Made by a program: the position numbers and the translations under genes
The notes under the pieces: model-generated
The model's input: the letters and a program-made list of their open reading frames with translations, nothing else
What the model was told of the DNA's origin: nothing
The model's database searches: none
Origin: a virus
Direction: 5' to 3' (one strand)
IMG/VR virus record: IMGVR_UViG_3300027833_000270
Location: 1-20,118 of that record
Length of the DNA stretch: 20,118 nucleotides
Part shown: positions 8,511 to 16,323 of the stretch, piece by piece
Position numbering within the stretch: position 1 is the first letter of the stretch
Layout: each line of letters starts with the position of its first letter

Positions 8511-9218
8511 TTAGGGCTGCTGTGTCTGTGAAACTATATTAGTATTATTTGCTGCGTCTGTTGCGGTATTATTTATCATATCTTGGTTGATCTGGCCACC
8601 GCTACCGTTTCCACCTTGAAGTATATCTACAGATATGGGTCTACCTGGCACTCTAAGTTCTCCGTAAAGAATGGGGATAGGGTCTCCTTCTACAGCATTG
8701 TTTGCTCCTCCGCTAAAAAGATAATTGGTAGGAGCATCTTTATCGACAGCAGGGTCAGGTGCCATTAACTGCTGTATGCCAGCAATAGCAAGGCTTGTTG
8801 CTAGCTGGACACCTCCCAGTACTGCTAAAGTTCCTGCTGTTCCAAAACTTCCAGCCATAGCCGCAGTAATAAGATTACCTCCTCCTGCTAATGCTAGGGG
8901 GTTAAAAACTAAAAAAGCAATTATAGCTATCGCTGCTAATATTTTTCCAAAACCGCTTTTAGAACCTGCAGGTACCAAAGATATAGTTATGTCTCCTTTA
9001 GCTAAAGGAGTAAGTGCATCTGTATGGTCTATAGTACCATCTTCTGTTTCAACTATAAAATTTATATCTTGTTCGTGGCAATTTCTTACATAAGCTAAAA
9101 AATCAGGTCTGTTTGCGTTTATGCATTTAAAAACTTCCGCATAATTACAGGTATTGACAATAAACTTATTGCCAAATCTTTCTCCTAGCTCTCCTTGTAA
9201 ATATACACTATGCTGCAT
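8511..9218 (-). CDS. I: gpI-like tail tip assembly protein
   Basis: This 235-aa protein matches the lambda gpI family in length, order and motifs. The N-terminal half (about residues 1-85) looks like a small beta-grasp domain beginning MQHSVYLQGELGERFG. Residues about 86-150 form a hydrophobic Ala/Gly/Ile-rich stretch with one or two possible membrane-spanning helices. The family motif 'NYLFSGGANNAVEGDPIPIL' then 'YGELRVPGRP' lies at about residues 161-193. The C-terminus is Asn/Thr/Gln-rich and probably disordered. The ATG overlaps the end of the K-like gene by 11 nt. In lambda, I is needed for tip assembly but is not found in the mature tail; I infer the same here. J follows after 12 bp that contain J's GGAG. 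Confidence 0.9.
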   Translation of the reverse strand: MQHSVYLQGELGERFGNKFIVNTCNYAEVFKCINANRPDFLAYVRNCHEQDINFIVETEDGTIDHTDALTPLAKGDITISLVPAGSKSGFGKILAAIAIIAFLVFNPLALAGGGNLITAAMAGSFGTAGTLAVLGGVQLATSLAIAGIQQLMAPDPAVDKDAPTNYLFSGGANNAVEGDPIPILYGELRVPGRPISVDILQGGNGSGGQINQDMINNTATDAANNTNIVSQTQQP

Positions 9219-9903
9219 AACGATAAACTCCGGTTATATACTTTTTCCAAAAGGGGTAAATATTTTCCCTACAGGATATTCTGTTTTCTGCATGATGATA
9301 AAATATATCATCTCCTAAATAAACTCCGCAATGATTACCTACTAAAGCATTGATTGTAAAAATGACTAAGTCACCTTTTTGCATGTTGTCTTCTATTCTT
9401 TTAAACCCCCAAGTACCTATGTACTCGTCGGTAAAATAATCTAAATCTTTTTTCCACCAATCGTCTTCAAAAAGAGGGCGGTTAGGTATTTCCAAACCTT
9501 TTGAAATATAATAATCTTTTGCCGCTTCAAAACAATCATTTACACCAAACTCATAGTCTCTTCCGTAAAGAGATTTACTCTCTCGTACAGGGTGCAATAT
9601 CTCCATATCCATTTCAGGATAACTAAATATATAATAAGGTATTCCCACCGCATTACAGTACTTAATATCATTTCCACTAGGCTCTGTGGTTCCATCGGGA
9701 TGACTATGTACAATACCTACAATATCTGCTCGGTGTCCTATACTAATATACTGTTTTGAGTCTATAACGAAGTCATTCTCATCTTCTGCTACATTATCAC
9801 AAGGAAACCATTCTTTCTTTCCTTTAACTACTGCTAGTACGCCACAGCCTTCTTTAGGGTACCACTTTTCAAAATGTTCTCTAATTTCTTCTACTTGATT
9901 CAT
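9208..9903 (-). CDS. K: gpK-like tail assembly protein: JAMM (Mov34/MPN) domain plus NlpC/P60 peptidase
   Basis: Two enzyme-type domains are visible in 231 residues. Residues about 1-105 form a JAMM metalloprotease-like domain: Glu18 in 'PKEGCG', then HSHPDGTTEPSGND giving His66, His68, Ser76 and Asp79, an intact H-x-H-x7-S-xx-D motif. Residues about 110-231 form an NlpC/P60 cysteine peptidase domain with Cys124 in 'VNDCFEAAKDYY' and His191 in 'GNHCGVYLGDD'; His203 or His204 may complete the site. This matches lambda gpK, which acts in tip assembly. The NlpC/P60 half may cut peptidoglycan cross-links during entry. No signal peptide is present, as expected for a virion or assembly protein. The gene starts 2 bp after the L-like stop and overlaps the I-like gene by 11 nt. 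Both active sites look complete; actual activity is inference. Confidence 0.93.
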   Translation of the reverse strand: MNQVEEIREHFEKWYPKEGCGVLAVVKGKKEWFPCDNVAEDENDFVIDSKQYISIGHRADIVGIVHSHPDGTTEPSGNDIKYCNAVGIPYYIFSYPEMDMEILHPVRESKSLYGRDYEFGVNDCFEAAKDYYISKGLEIPNRPLFEDDWWKKDLDYFTDEYIGTWGFKRIEDNMQKGDLVIFTINALVGNHCGVYLGDDIFYHHAENRISCRENIYPFWKKYITGVYRYAA

Positions 9904-9905
9904 AA

Positions 9906-11168
9906 TTAATACTTTAAGGTTCCGGGGAATGATCCAAAAGGTAGACGGGCTGCTAAATTTGTTGATCCTTCTGGTTTTTGATTTGCACTTGTAAGCACGG
10001 AAGGTTTAAAGCCGTATCGAGCTTTACAAGATTGTAATGTTTTACCACATATTTCTTCTCTAATCCAATAAGGGCTTGTGTTTGTAGGTACTTGTCCTGT
10101 TGACACTCCTGTTGCTTTCCAGATTGTTACTCCATCATACCGAACAAGAGTGCCTATTTGATAAGTGGTTCCCGAAGCCCATTCAGTCCATTTACGAACT
10201 TCTTTCCAATAGGCAGAAGTTGTAGAAGGAGCGTTGCCTGTTCCTGCAACTGTACGCACCCAAAACTTGCCTCCATGAGTAATATAGCTGCTGGTAGTGT
10301 ATGAGGTACTTGCATTAAAAGTAGCAGTAATACTTTCTGAGGCTATGAGAGGTCGATCGTCAAAGTCAAAGTAGGCTTTATGAGCACGCACAGTTCCATC
10401 TCCATTATAGTTAACTGCTCCGTCTGTATTCCACGTGCACCCTCCGCCTTTTCCGGAAGCATGTCCTTGATATTTCCAGCTACAATACTTACCTACTACA
10501 ATGCGTCGCGGTATCTGTACATTCTCTAAATCAAAAGGAGTAGCTACTTCATAAGTAATAGAAAGTGCGTTCTCTTCTTGCACTCTATCAATTACATATT
10601 CTTGAGTAGAAAACTCTATTGGAGGAGATGCGTCTTCAGGGCCTCCTACTAGGTATTTTCGAAGAGTTTGACGACGTTTAAGTCTTTGTCCTATTAAGTC
10701 ATCATTTTTAAAGTCTCCTAGCTCTGACTGAAATAATGAACCTATGTTTGCAACCGTAAAAGAAGGCCTGCTGGATGCTCCATCGGCTTGCAGTTCGAGG
10801 CCATCAATCATAATAGGCATTGGAGTGTAGTCGCGACTAGTATGAGTATTTTGAGTAACTAGTCCAATTCCTGAACCTACGCCTGTTGCAGTAAATACAG
10901 TACCTATGTTATTATTTGCAGCTCCAATTGAGGGGTAATAAGTATTGGCTATGGTTTTTATAGTATAACTATAACCAACTATAATATTACTTGCAAGTAC
11001 ATTACCAGTAGGCGCAGTTTTATCTCGAAACTGTAAGTCTGTCGAATCAGAATCTAAACCAGGGTGAAAATACAAGGTTGTTCCGTTAGGCAAGGTTACT
11101 TCAAATAGTTCGATAAGTTCCGAATCAATTTCTTGCGTTTGTAAGTCTGTTGCTATTACGTTGCTCAT
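9906..11168 (-). CDS. L: gpL-like tail tip protein with a four-cysteine domain and inserted carbohydrate-binding-like modules
   Basis: The place between M- and K-like genes and four spaced cysteines identify a lambda gpL relative. Cys229 ('GKYCSWKYQG'), Cys244 ('GGGCTWN'), Cys374 and Cys381 ('EEICGKTLQSCKARYGF') are candidate ligands for the [4Fe-4S] cluster known in lambda gpL. At 420 aa it is much longer than lambda gpL (about 232 aa), and two insertions explain this. Residues about 54-111 are a Gly/Thr-rich module ending 'GTVFTATGVGSGIGLV', like one in the J-like protein. Residues about 296-370, between the cysteine pairs, hold two units resembling CBM5/12 chitin-binding folds: 'GKFWVRTVAGTGNAPS...YW' and 'WASGTTYQIGTLVRYDGVTI...YW'. 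The start overlaps the M-like stop by ATGA. The L call is firm; cluster and sugar binding are inferred. Confidence 0.88.
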   Translation of the reverse strand: MSNVIATDLQTQEIDSELIELFEVTLPNGTTLYFHPGLDSDSTDLQFRDKTAPTGNVLASNIIVGYSYTIKTIANTYYPSIGAANNNIGTVFTATGVGSGIGLVTQNTHTSRDYTPMPIMIDGLELQADGASSRPSFTVANIGSLFQSELGDFKNDDLIGQRLKRRQTLRKYLVGGPEDASPPIEFSTQEYVIDRVQEENALSITYEVATPFDLENVQIPRRIVVGKYCSWKYQGHASGKGGGCTWNTDGAVNYNGDGTVRAHKAYFDFDDRPLIASESITATFNASTSYTTSSYITHGGKFWVRTVAGTGNAPSTTSAYWKEVRKWTEWASGTTYQIGTLVRYDGVTIWKATGVSTGQVPTNTSPYWIREEICGKTLQSCKARYGFKPSVLTSANQKPEGSTNLAARLPFGSFPGTLKY

Positions 11169-11566
11169 GCCTCAAAAACTCTCTTTAATGATAGTGAAAG
11201 ACTATAAAAATTATCATAGTCATAGGTTACTGAGTAATTAGTTGTTACTACTTTTACTTCTCTTTCTCCAATACCTGCAGGTCCCGCAGGGTTTGAACTT
11301 ACATTAGAATCAGGTAAAATTAAGGGAAACTTACTTACACCCTTTCTTGCATCTAAAAAAGCTACTACATCATCGATATAAGCCTTAGGACGGGTTCTAA
11401 AAGTTAAAGAATAGGTTTCGTTTAAAGTATTAATTCCATCTGCAATTCGCTGCTCATACCCATCTCCAAAACTAGCGACCAGTACTCGGGGAGTGCTCTG
11501 CTTTGCCATTGATTTATCGGGGGTAGCGTATGTGCTACCTCCATCATATATAAAACCTATTGTCAT
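11165..11566 (-). CDS. M: gpM-like minor tail protein
   Basis: This 133-aa protein carries the phage minor tail protein M signature 'FGDGYEQRIADGINTLNETY' at about residues 33-52, then 'LTFRTRPKAYIDDVVAFLDA' and the ending 'YSLSLSLKRVFEA'. The fold is expected to be mostly beta. Length and motif fit lambda gpM (109 aa) and related distal tail-like proteins. In lambda, M is part of the tail-tip complex, and the next gene here is L-like as in lambda. The ATG overlaps the tape-measure stop as TAATG, and the stop overlaps the L-like start as ATGA, so translation from H through L is probably coupled. Confidence 0.9.
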   Translation of the reverse strand: MTIGFIYDGGSTYATPDKSMAKQSTPRVLVASFGDGYEQRIADGINTLNETYSLTFRTRPKAYIDDVVAFLDARKGVSKFPLILPDSNVSSNPAGPAGIGEREVKVVTTNYSVTYDYDNFYSLSLSLKRVFEA

Positions 11567-14500
11567 TATGCTACTCCATACGGATTAAGTATTCCGCCTG
11601 ATCGTTTTTGGTTGTGTAGTTCCGTTTGAACTGCAGAGGCTACGGCGGCACCAAGCTTGTCCATATCTGGTCCTGAACTGCCTTCTTTACTGCTTTGTCC
11701 GTCTGTAGATATATTCACTACAATATTATTGTTAGTAGCGCCACTCTCTTTCATATCTACAGGTATAGCTTTTCCATTTGGCAAAGGAACTACTGCTTCT
11801 GTTCCGTGAAGAGTTGCTGGATATCCTGAAGTTGAGCCTCTTGCGACTCCTCCAGTTGCGTATCCTTGCGTTTTTTTACCTTCTGAAAATACTCCTCCAG
11901 TTCTAGCAATAGCCGCTACATTATATCCTGAGGAAAAATCAGTCATTCCCGCATCAGTAGGTGCACCCATTCCAAAAGCACTCATAAGAATTCTCATAAT
12001 CATCATTTGAGCAATCATTTGTGTGATTTGGGAAAGTATGCTTATTGCCATACTTTTGAAAGCCTCTTTTGCCGAAGCTGTTCCTGTAACAATTGAGGTA
12101 AAGGCGGCTGACATACTGCTTGCAATTCCATCAAAAAGTGCTTGCTTGTTTTCGGCCATTTTAGCAAGTATTGTTTGTGCTTTTATTTCCTCGTATAACA
12201 GGCCTTGCTCTGTAATTGTTAACTCTACTCCTCGACTTTTTAGTTCATTCATTTGAACATTGAAAGCCGTCATAGCAGGGTTCATAGATATAGATTGTAC
12301 CTTTAGTTGCAGAGCTTCTGTCTCTCCCTTAGCGTTTAGTAGTACTAGCTCTCCTCTCTTTTTGTAAAGCTCTATCTCCTGGTTTAGAGAGGCTAAACGA
12401 TTAGTAGCCCCTTGATTTGCTTTTTGAGCGTTAAAAGCGTTCATTGGATCATACCCTGGAGTTCCTTCTTTAGCCTTTTCAGCATCTACAATTTTTTGCG
12501 TATCTAATACATCTTGCTCTGCTTGTGAGCGCTTTGCATTTAGGTTAGTTCCAAAAGCTTTGTCTGCAGCCTGTCCTCGGGCTTGCCCAAATAAACCTGT
12601 CCCTCCTGCTTGAATATTTTTTAAAGCTAAAGAAGTACGAAAGATTGCGGTAGTTAAAGCCAGCCTTTTTCTTATTTGCTCATTTATAACTTTTTGCTGG
12701 TTCAGTTCAACAATCTTTATACTATTATTTTCTTCGCCTAATTCAATTTCTCTATTTGCTTGTTGTAACTTCTTTTCCCCTTCTATAATCTGTGCTTTTA
12801 CTTGCGCGAGTGTAGTTATCTCTGTATCTATTAAATCTTCTCGGGCTTTTCCGTTTTCATCTGTTAAAGAAACTTCTTGTGATTTTAAGAGTAAAAGTGC
12901 TTGCTGCTCGTCATTTGCAGATTTAGATAATATTAATCCCTGTGCTTGGACATTTTTTATCTTGTCCTCTATAGTTATTCCGTTTGTTCGCATTGCTGCG
13001 GCTTCTGTCTGTGCGGTTACTTGTTCATTACTTAGCCTTGTCATCTCGTCTTGATTTTCTTTTAGTGCTTCAGTAAAAAACTTATTAGTCTCTAACCTTT
13101 TACTTAAATCGCCCAGTGCGGAGTTTTGAAGATTTAGCTGCTCTACACTTCTACTGTGAATATCTAGTATTTCTTTGGAGGGTTTGGCAAACACATCTAC
13201 CATTTGAATTTCGCCTGTTACTGAAGGTAGGTCACTCTCTATTTGTCCAATTTTTAGGCCTTTTCCATCTCTATCAATATTATGTTTCTTTTCAAACTCT
13301 TCTAACTTAGCGGCTTCTTTACCTAATTCAATGCCCCTGGCTGATAAAGCTACGGTTTGGGAAGCGATTACAGCAGCTAAAGAAGATTGAAGTTCTGAGG
13401 CAAAAGGTTTTTTTATAGTACCAGTAAGTTTAGTAAGTTGTGTATTCATTGCTGCAATTTTTGAAGGCAATCTATCAAGAGTTATTCCAACATTTTGTAA
13501 ATCGTTTCCAAGATTTACCATGCTTAGTCGCTGCTCATCGGTTATCTTGGTTCCGCTATTTAAAGAAGCGGACAGACCTTTAAAGCCCACATCTAATTCT
13601 CCGGCTGCATCTGCTGTTTTTATCATCCTTTCAAACATTTCATCGGGGATCATTCTATCGGGGTACATTTCAATAGCTTCATTTATTTCTTTAATCATAG
13701 AGGTCAAACCTAAACTACCCACAGCCTTTCCCCGTGTTTGTATCATGTCTGAGCCGTTAAGCATGCTGTAGTCTTTCATAACATCTACAGTACGGCCGAG
13801 TTCCTCCCCTAAAGTTTTGTACTTACTAGTGAGTTCTTCTGTTCTTTTTTCTAATTTTTTTGTCTCCTCAGACATAGGATAGAAGTACTCTTTTATCATT
13901 TTCATGCCATCATAAGCTATTGAAAGCATAGATATCCAAAAGAAAGCCTTACCTATTACTGCTCCTGCTGTAGCTGCTGCTCCTGCTAACCCTGCGAAAG
14001 CAACCTTAGCTGTAGAAGCCATTGAGGTTAATTGTAGTTTAAAGCTTTTTATAGCTAAGCCTCCTTTTTTCATTTGGAAGGCAAAGTCGGCCATGCCTTT
14101 TTTGTGAATGCCCGCCCTTATATTATAACTTTTTCGTAAATCAGCAACTTGTTGTGCGTTCATATTCTTTAAAAGACCTGTTCTCTTTTTTGCAGATTTT
14201 TTAAGTTGATTTTCAGCATGCAGAAGTGCTTTATCTGCTGCTCTCTGAGATCTTTTAGAGTCGGTGCCCCCCTTTAAAAAGTCTAGCCCGCCTTGCCCTG
14301 ACTTAGTGCCGCCTGGCACCTCTGAGGCTATTTTTGCACCTGCTTTTTTAGCAATACTTGCATCATTCATACGTGCAAGTTTTAATTTTTCATAACTTTT
14401 CTGTGTTCTTGCAAGTCTTAACTGAACAGCCTGCTGATCTCTTCCTACTTGTTTGGCAGTAGCTTGACTGGACTCTTTCCAGGCACTCATACTAGGAAGT

Positions 14501-15405
14501 ACTTGCTTAAGTAAGCCGCCTGCAAATAAAGCTACTGCTCCCGTTAGTGCCATCATATTATTAGCTAGAAAACTTGCTATAGGGCCTATAACGTCTGCAA
14601 CGCCCGTTTTAATTTTATTTAGTAAGTCGTCAAAAGCTTTTGCAAACTGATTCAAAGAATGAGCGGTAGGATCCATCATTTTTTCCATGGCACCAAACTT
14701 ACGTTCCGCTTGGGCTAATACTTCATTTGCTACTGCTTGGCTCCTTTCGAATTCATTTAGCTCATCTTTAGACTTACCAATTTCTTGACCATACTTGCGA
14801 GTAGCATTTTCCAAACGAAGTATAATACCTAATTCATCGAGTAGTTCAGGCTCTGCTTTTGTAACACCACGTATTAATCTATCGAAAGAATCGCCTAAAT
14901 CTCTTCCTAAAGCAAGAGACGCATTCTTTGCCGCTGCACCCAATCTATTTAGCTGATCAGGGCTTATACCAGAAGCAGATCCAATTGCGGCTGCTTTTGC
15001 TGCTTCTGCATATTTTAGCTGTCCATTAGTGGCCTCTACTACAGAATTAGTTATTGTCTTGTAGGCCACACCCGTTACTGCGCCTAAAGCTTTTTGACCT
15101 TCGAGTAGGTTTTTGAAATCCATTGCACCTTTTAAGAAGTTAAAAGCTGCTGAAACGGCAAAAGCAGAAGCTGCCAGAGTTGCATAAACCCCTACCAGCC
15201 CTCCTGCTCCTTGCGCCATTTTAGAAAAGTTTTTTGTGCCTCCAGAAGAAGCTTGGGCAGCTCCTTTAATATTACGATCCACAGTGCGAGCAGAGTTACC
15301 CAGTTTGTCAAGGTTTTTAGCGGTTTTTTTCGACTCTACTCCGAGCTTTTTGGTACCACCCTTATCATCAACTTTTACATCAAGAATAATTTTATTTTTT
15401 GCCAT
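11566..15405 (-). CDS. H: Tail tape measure protein
   Basis: This is the largest alpha-helical protein here (1279 aa), placed directly after the chaperone pair as in lambda H. It has a Lys-rich N-terminus, hydrophobic segments at about residues 68-92, 271-300 and 465-500, and long charged helical or coiled-coil stretches between about 640 and 1085. A lambda-type tape-measure C-terminal motif lies at about 1088-1148, 'FDGIASSMSAAFTSIVTGTA' followed by a Met/Ile-rich helix. The end is Gly-rich. It sets tail length and probably enters the cell envelope with the DNA. Using the usual 0.15 nm per residue, the tail would be about 190 nm, if the protein is not shortened. No peptidase or transglycosylase motif is visible. 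The start is fixed by the TAATG overlap with the T frame, although only a weak AAAGG lies 4 nt before it. Confidence 0.93.
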   Translation of the reverse strand: MAKNKIILDVKVDDKGGTKKLGVESKKTAKNLDKLGNSARTVDRNIKGAAQASSGGTKNFSKMAQGAGGLVGVYATLAASAFAVSAAFNFLKGAMDFKNLLEGQKALGAVTGVAYKTITNSVVEATNGQLKYAEAAKAAAIGSASGISPDQLNRLGAAAKNASLALGRDLGDSFDRLIRGVTKAEPELLDELGIILRLENATRKYGQEIGKSKDELNEFERSQAVANEVLAQAERKFGAMEKMMDPTAHSLNQFAKAFDDLLNKIKTGVADVIGPIASFLANNMMALTGAVALFAGGLLKQVLPSMSAWKESSQATAKQVGRDQQAVQLRLARTQKSYEKLKLARMNDASIAKKAGAKIASEVPGGTKSGQGGLDFLKGGTDSKRSQRAADKALLHAENQLKKSAKKRTGLLKNMNAQQVADLRKSYNIRAGIHKKGMADFAFQMKKGGLAIKSFKLQLTSMASTAKVAFAGLAGAAATAGAVIGKAFFWISMLSIAYDGMKMIKEYFYPMSEETKKLEKRTEELTSKYKTLGEELGRTVDVMKDYSMLNGSDMIQTRGKAVGSLGLTSMIKEINEAIEMYPDRMIPDEMFERMIKTADAAGELDVGFKGLSASLNSGTKITDEQRLSMVNLGNDLQNVGITLDRLPSKIAAMNTQLTKLTGTIKKPFASELQSSLAAVIASQTVALSARGIELGKEAAKLEEFEKKHNIDRDGKGLKIGQIESDLPSVTGEIQMVDVFAKPSKEILDIHSRSVEQLNLQNSALGDLSKRLETNKFFTEALKENQDEMTRLSNEQVTAQTEAAAMRTNGITIEDKIKNVQAQGLILSKSANDEQQALLLLKSQEVSLTDENGKAREDLIDTEITTLAQVKAQIIEGEKKLQQANREIELGEENNSIKIVELNQQKVINEQIRKRLALTTAIFRTSLALKNIQAGGTGLFGQARGQAADKAFGTNLNAKRSQAEQDVLDTQKIVDAEKAKEGTPGYDPMNAFNAQKANQGATNRLASLNQEIELYKKRGELVLLNAKGETEALQLKVQSISMNPAMTAFNVQMNELKSRGVELTITEQGLLYEEIKAQTILAKMAENKQALFDGIASSMSAAFTSIVTGTASAKEAFKSMAISILSQITQMIAQMMIMRILMSAFGMGAPTDAGMTDFSSGYNVAAIARTGGVFSEGKKTQGYATGGVARGSTSGYPATLHGTEAVVPLPNGKAIPVDMKESGATNNNIVVNISTDGQSSKEGSSGPDMDKLGAAVASAVQTELHNQKRSGGILNPYGVA

Positions 15406-15830
15406 TAGCCTTTCACATTATGGGTGAAATTCTTTCCACCGCCCGCAGAACGTCTTTGTTCTGCCTTTTTCTGCTTTTCTGCCTTATCTACTCTATGTGC
15501 TACTAGTATCCCTTCCCACATTTTCATTAGATAAAGCATGTGTCTAGGTTCTTCTATGTTATAAAGGTTGAATAGGTACTCTATATTGCCCCAGTTCTTA
15601 CCCATGTAAGAGCCGGACATACCATCCCAAATATCCTCAAGAAATCCAAATATAAAAAATGCCACTTGGACATCAGAAGGAAGATCTGAAGTCTCGAGCG
15701 GCATCTTATCGGGATCGGGCTCTTCACCCAACTGATCACAGATAAGCAAGTACTTATCTAAATCAATCTGACCTGATTGCTTTACATATTTCTCAAGCAG
15801 AACCCGTATTGCGTCTACTTGTTCCCAGTA
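15405..15830 (-). CDS. T: Tail assembly chaperone T domain, made only as a -1 frameshift extension of the G-like protein
   Basis: Read in the -1 frame from TAC at 15828-15830, this frame gives 141 residues starting YWEQVDAIRVLLEKYV and ending 'GGGKNFTHNVKG'. There is no in-frame ATG near its start. A TTG at 15747-15749 has no Shine-Dalgarno element and would waste 27 upstream codons that look coding. In the -1 frame, a TGA (15837-15839) lies just before the slippery site, so the frame can only be entered at that site. The expected fusion is 139 residues of G plus 141 of T, 280 aa in all. In lambda, G-T binds the tape measure through its T part and recruits tube subunits. The middle has 'DIWDGMSGSYMGKNW' and the tail is Lys/Arg-rich. 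The stop overlaps the tape-measure ATG (TAATG). Confidence 0.88.
   Translation of the reverse strand, partial: YWEQVDAIRVLLEKYVKQSGQIDLDKYLLICDQLGEEPDPDKMPLETSDLPSDVQVAFFIFGFLEDIWDGMSGSYMGKNWGNIEYLFNLYNIEEPRHMLYLMKMWEGILVAHRVDKAEKQKKAEQRRSAGGGKNFTHNVKG
15794..15821 (-). promoter_or_regulatory. Predicted frameshift-stimulating hairpin
   Basis: On the minus-strand RNA, CAAGUAGA (15814-15821) pairs with UCUGCUUG (15794-15801) as eight pairs including one G-U, around a 12-nt loop. The stem begins 8 nt after the slippery heptamer, within the spacing usual for stimulators of -1 frameshifting. The G-frame stop codon lies inside the stem. I found it by eye; no folding energy was calculated. Confidence 0.6.
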
Positions 15831-16246
15831 AAATTTTCAAGATCACTCACGGTTTCAGTAACCCAAGTATCAAAGTCACCTGCATTTCTCATAAGTAGCT
15901 CTGAGTTATCTTGTGTAAACGGGAGTTCATCATCAGGGTCAAGAGCAGAAACATCTACCAATAGAAGCTCTTCTAGGTACTTATATTTTAAGCCTGACCA
16001 TCCTTTGATTACTGCTTTACAATACTCTACTAAGAATCTTTCTTCATCTAACTCTTCTTCTGGCTGACGAGTTTTTTTATTAAACTTTGTTGTAACACAT
16101 CTTTTACGTAATTTTACTAGCTCTTCTCGGGCTAGGTAGCAAAGATCTATTGTCATACCTATATGACCTGGAAAGTCAATTGTTACGGTTTTACTAGGAG
16201 TCATAAGACTCGCAAGTGATACTACTGGTTTGGTTGTGTCGATCAT
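15815..16246 (-). CDS. G: Tail assembly chaperone G
   Basis: This 143-aa soluble protein lies between the tail tube and tape-measure genes, where long-tailed phages of Gram-negative hosts encode the G/G-T chaperone pair. It starts MIDTTKPVVSLASLMTPSKT, has a helical middle rich in Glu, Lys and Arg ('LAREELVKLRKRCV', 'EEERF'-like stretches and 'IKGWSGLKYKYLEELL') and ends 'SDLENFTGNK'. Sequence similarity to lambda gpG is not obvious to me. The call rests on position, size and the frameshift signal at its last codons. AAGGA lies 6 nt before the ATG. The gene follows its own promoter (16324-16352) and a leader hairpin. Most ribosomes should end at TAG 15815-15817 and a minority should shift to make G-T. 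Confidence 0.87.
   Translation of the reverse strand: MIDTTKPVVSLASLMTPSKTVTIDFPGHIGMTIDLCYLAREELVKLRKRCVTTKFNKKTRQPEEELDEERFLVEYCKAVIKGWSGLKYKYLEELLLVDVSALDPDDELPFTQDNSELLMRNAGDFDTWVTETVSDLENFTGNK
15830..15836 (-). promoter_or_regulatory. Slippery heptamer AAATTTT for -1 programmed frameshifting
   Basis: In the G frame the codons read GAA AAT TTT ACT, so A AAT TTT fits the X XXY YYZ rule. After a -1 slip the codons become AAA TTT TAC TGG and continue into the T frame. The two frames overlap only between the -1 frame TGA at 15837-15839 and the G-frame TAG at 15815-15817. A heptamer of the right phase within such a short window is strong support. Confidence 0.88.
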
Positions 16247-16282
16247 GTTATATCCTTAGTTATCTTATTAATGGAAACGAAA

Positions 16283-16304
16283 CAAGGGTGAAAATTCACC
16301 CTTG
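16283..16304 (-). terminator. Strong intergenic hairpin: tail-tube terminator or leader attenuator
   Basis: CAAGGGTGAA and TTCACCCTTG form a perfect 10-bp inverted repeat around two bases; about eight pairs with a 6-nt loop is the realistic form. On the minus strand the stem is followed by TTTCGTTT, a moderate U-rich tract. It could end transcripts from the tube gene. It lies downstream of the promoter at 16324-16352, so transcripts from that promoter also contain it, about 13 nt from their 5' end. It could then act as an attenuator or as a stabilising 5' structure. Confidence 0.7.
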
Positions 16305-16323
16305 CTCCGATTTTCTATTACAT

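Noticed and set aside
13905-14010. Hydrophobic segment in the tape measure as evidence of a holin or membrane protein
   Set aside because: Hydrophobic segments are normal in tape-measure proteins, and this one is inside a 1279-aa frame with a tape-measure C-terminal motif.
15405-15749. T frame as an independent gene starting at TTG 15747-15749
   Set aside because: No Shine-Dalgarno element precedes it, and the frame stays open upstream exactly to the slippery heptamer. The frameshift reading explains it better.
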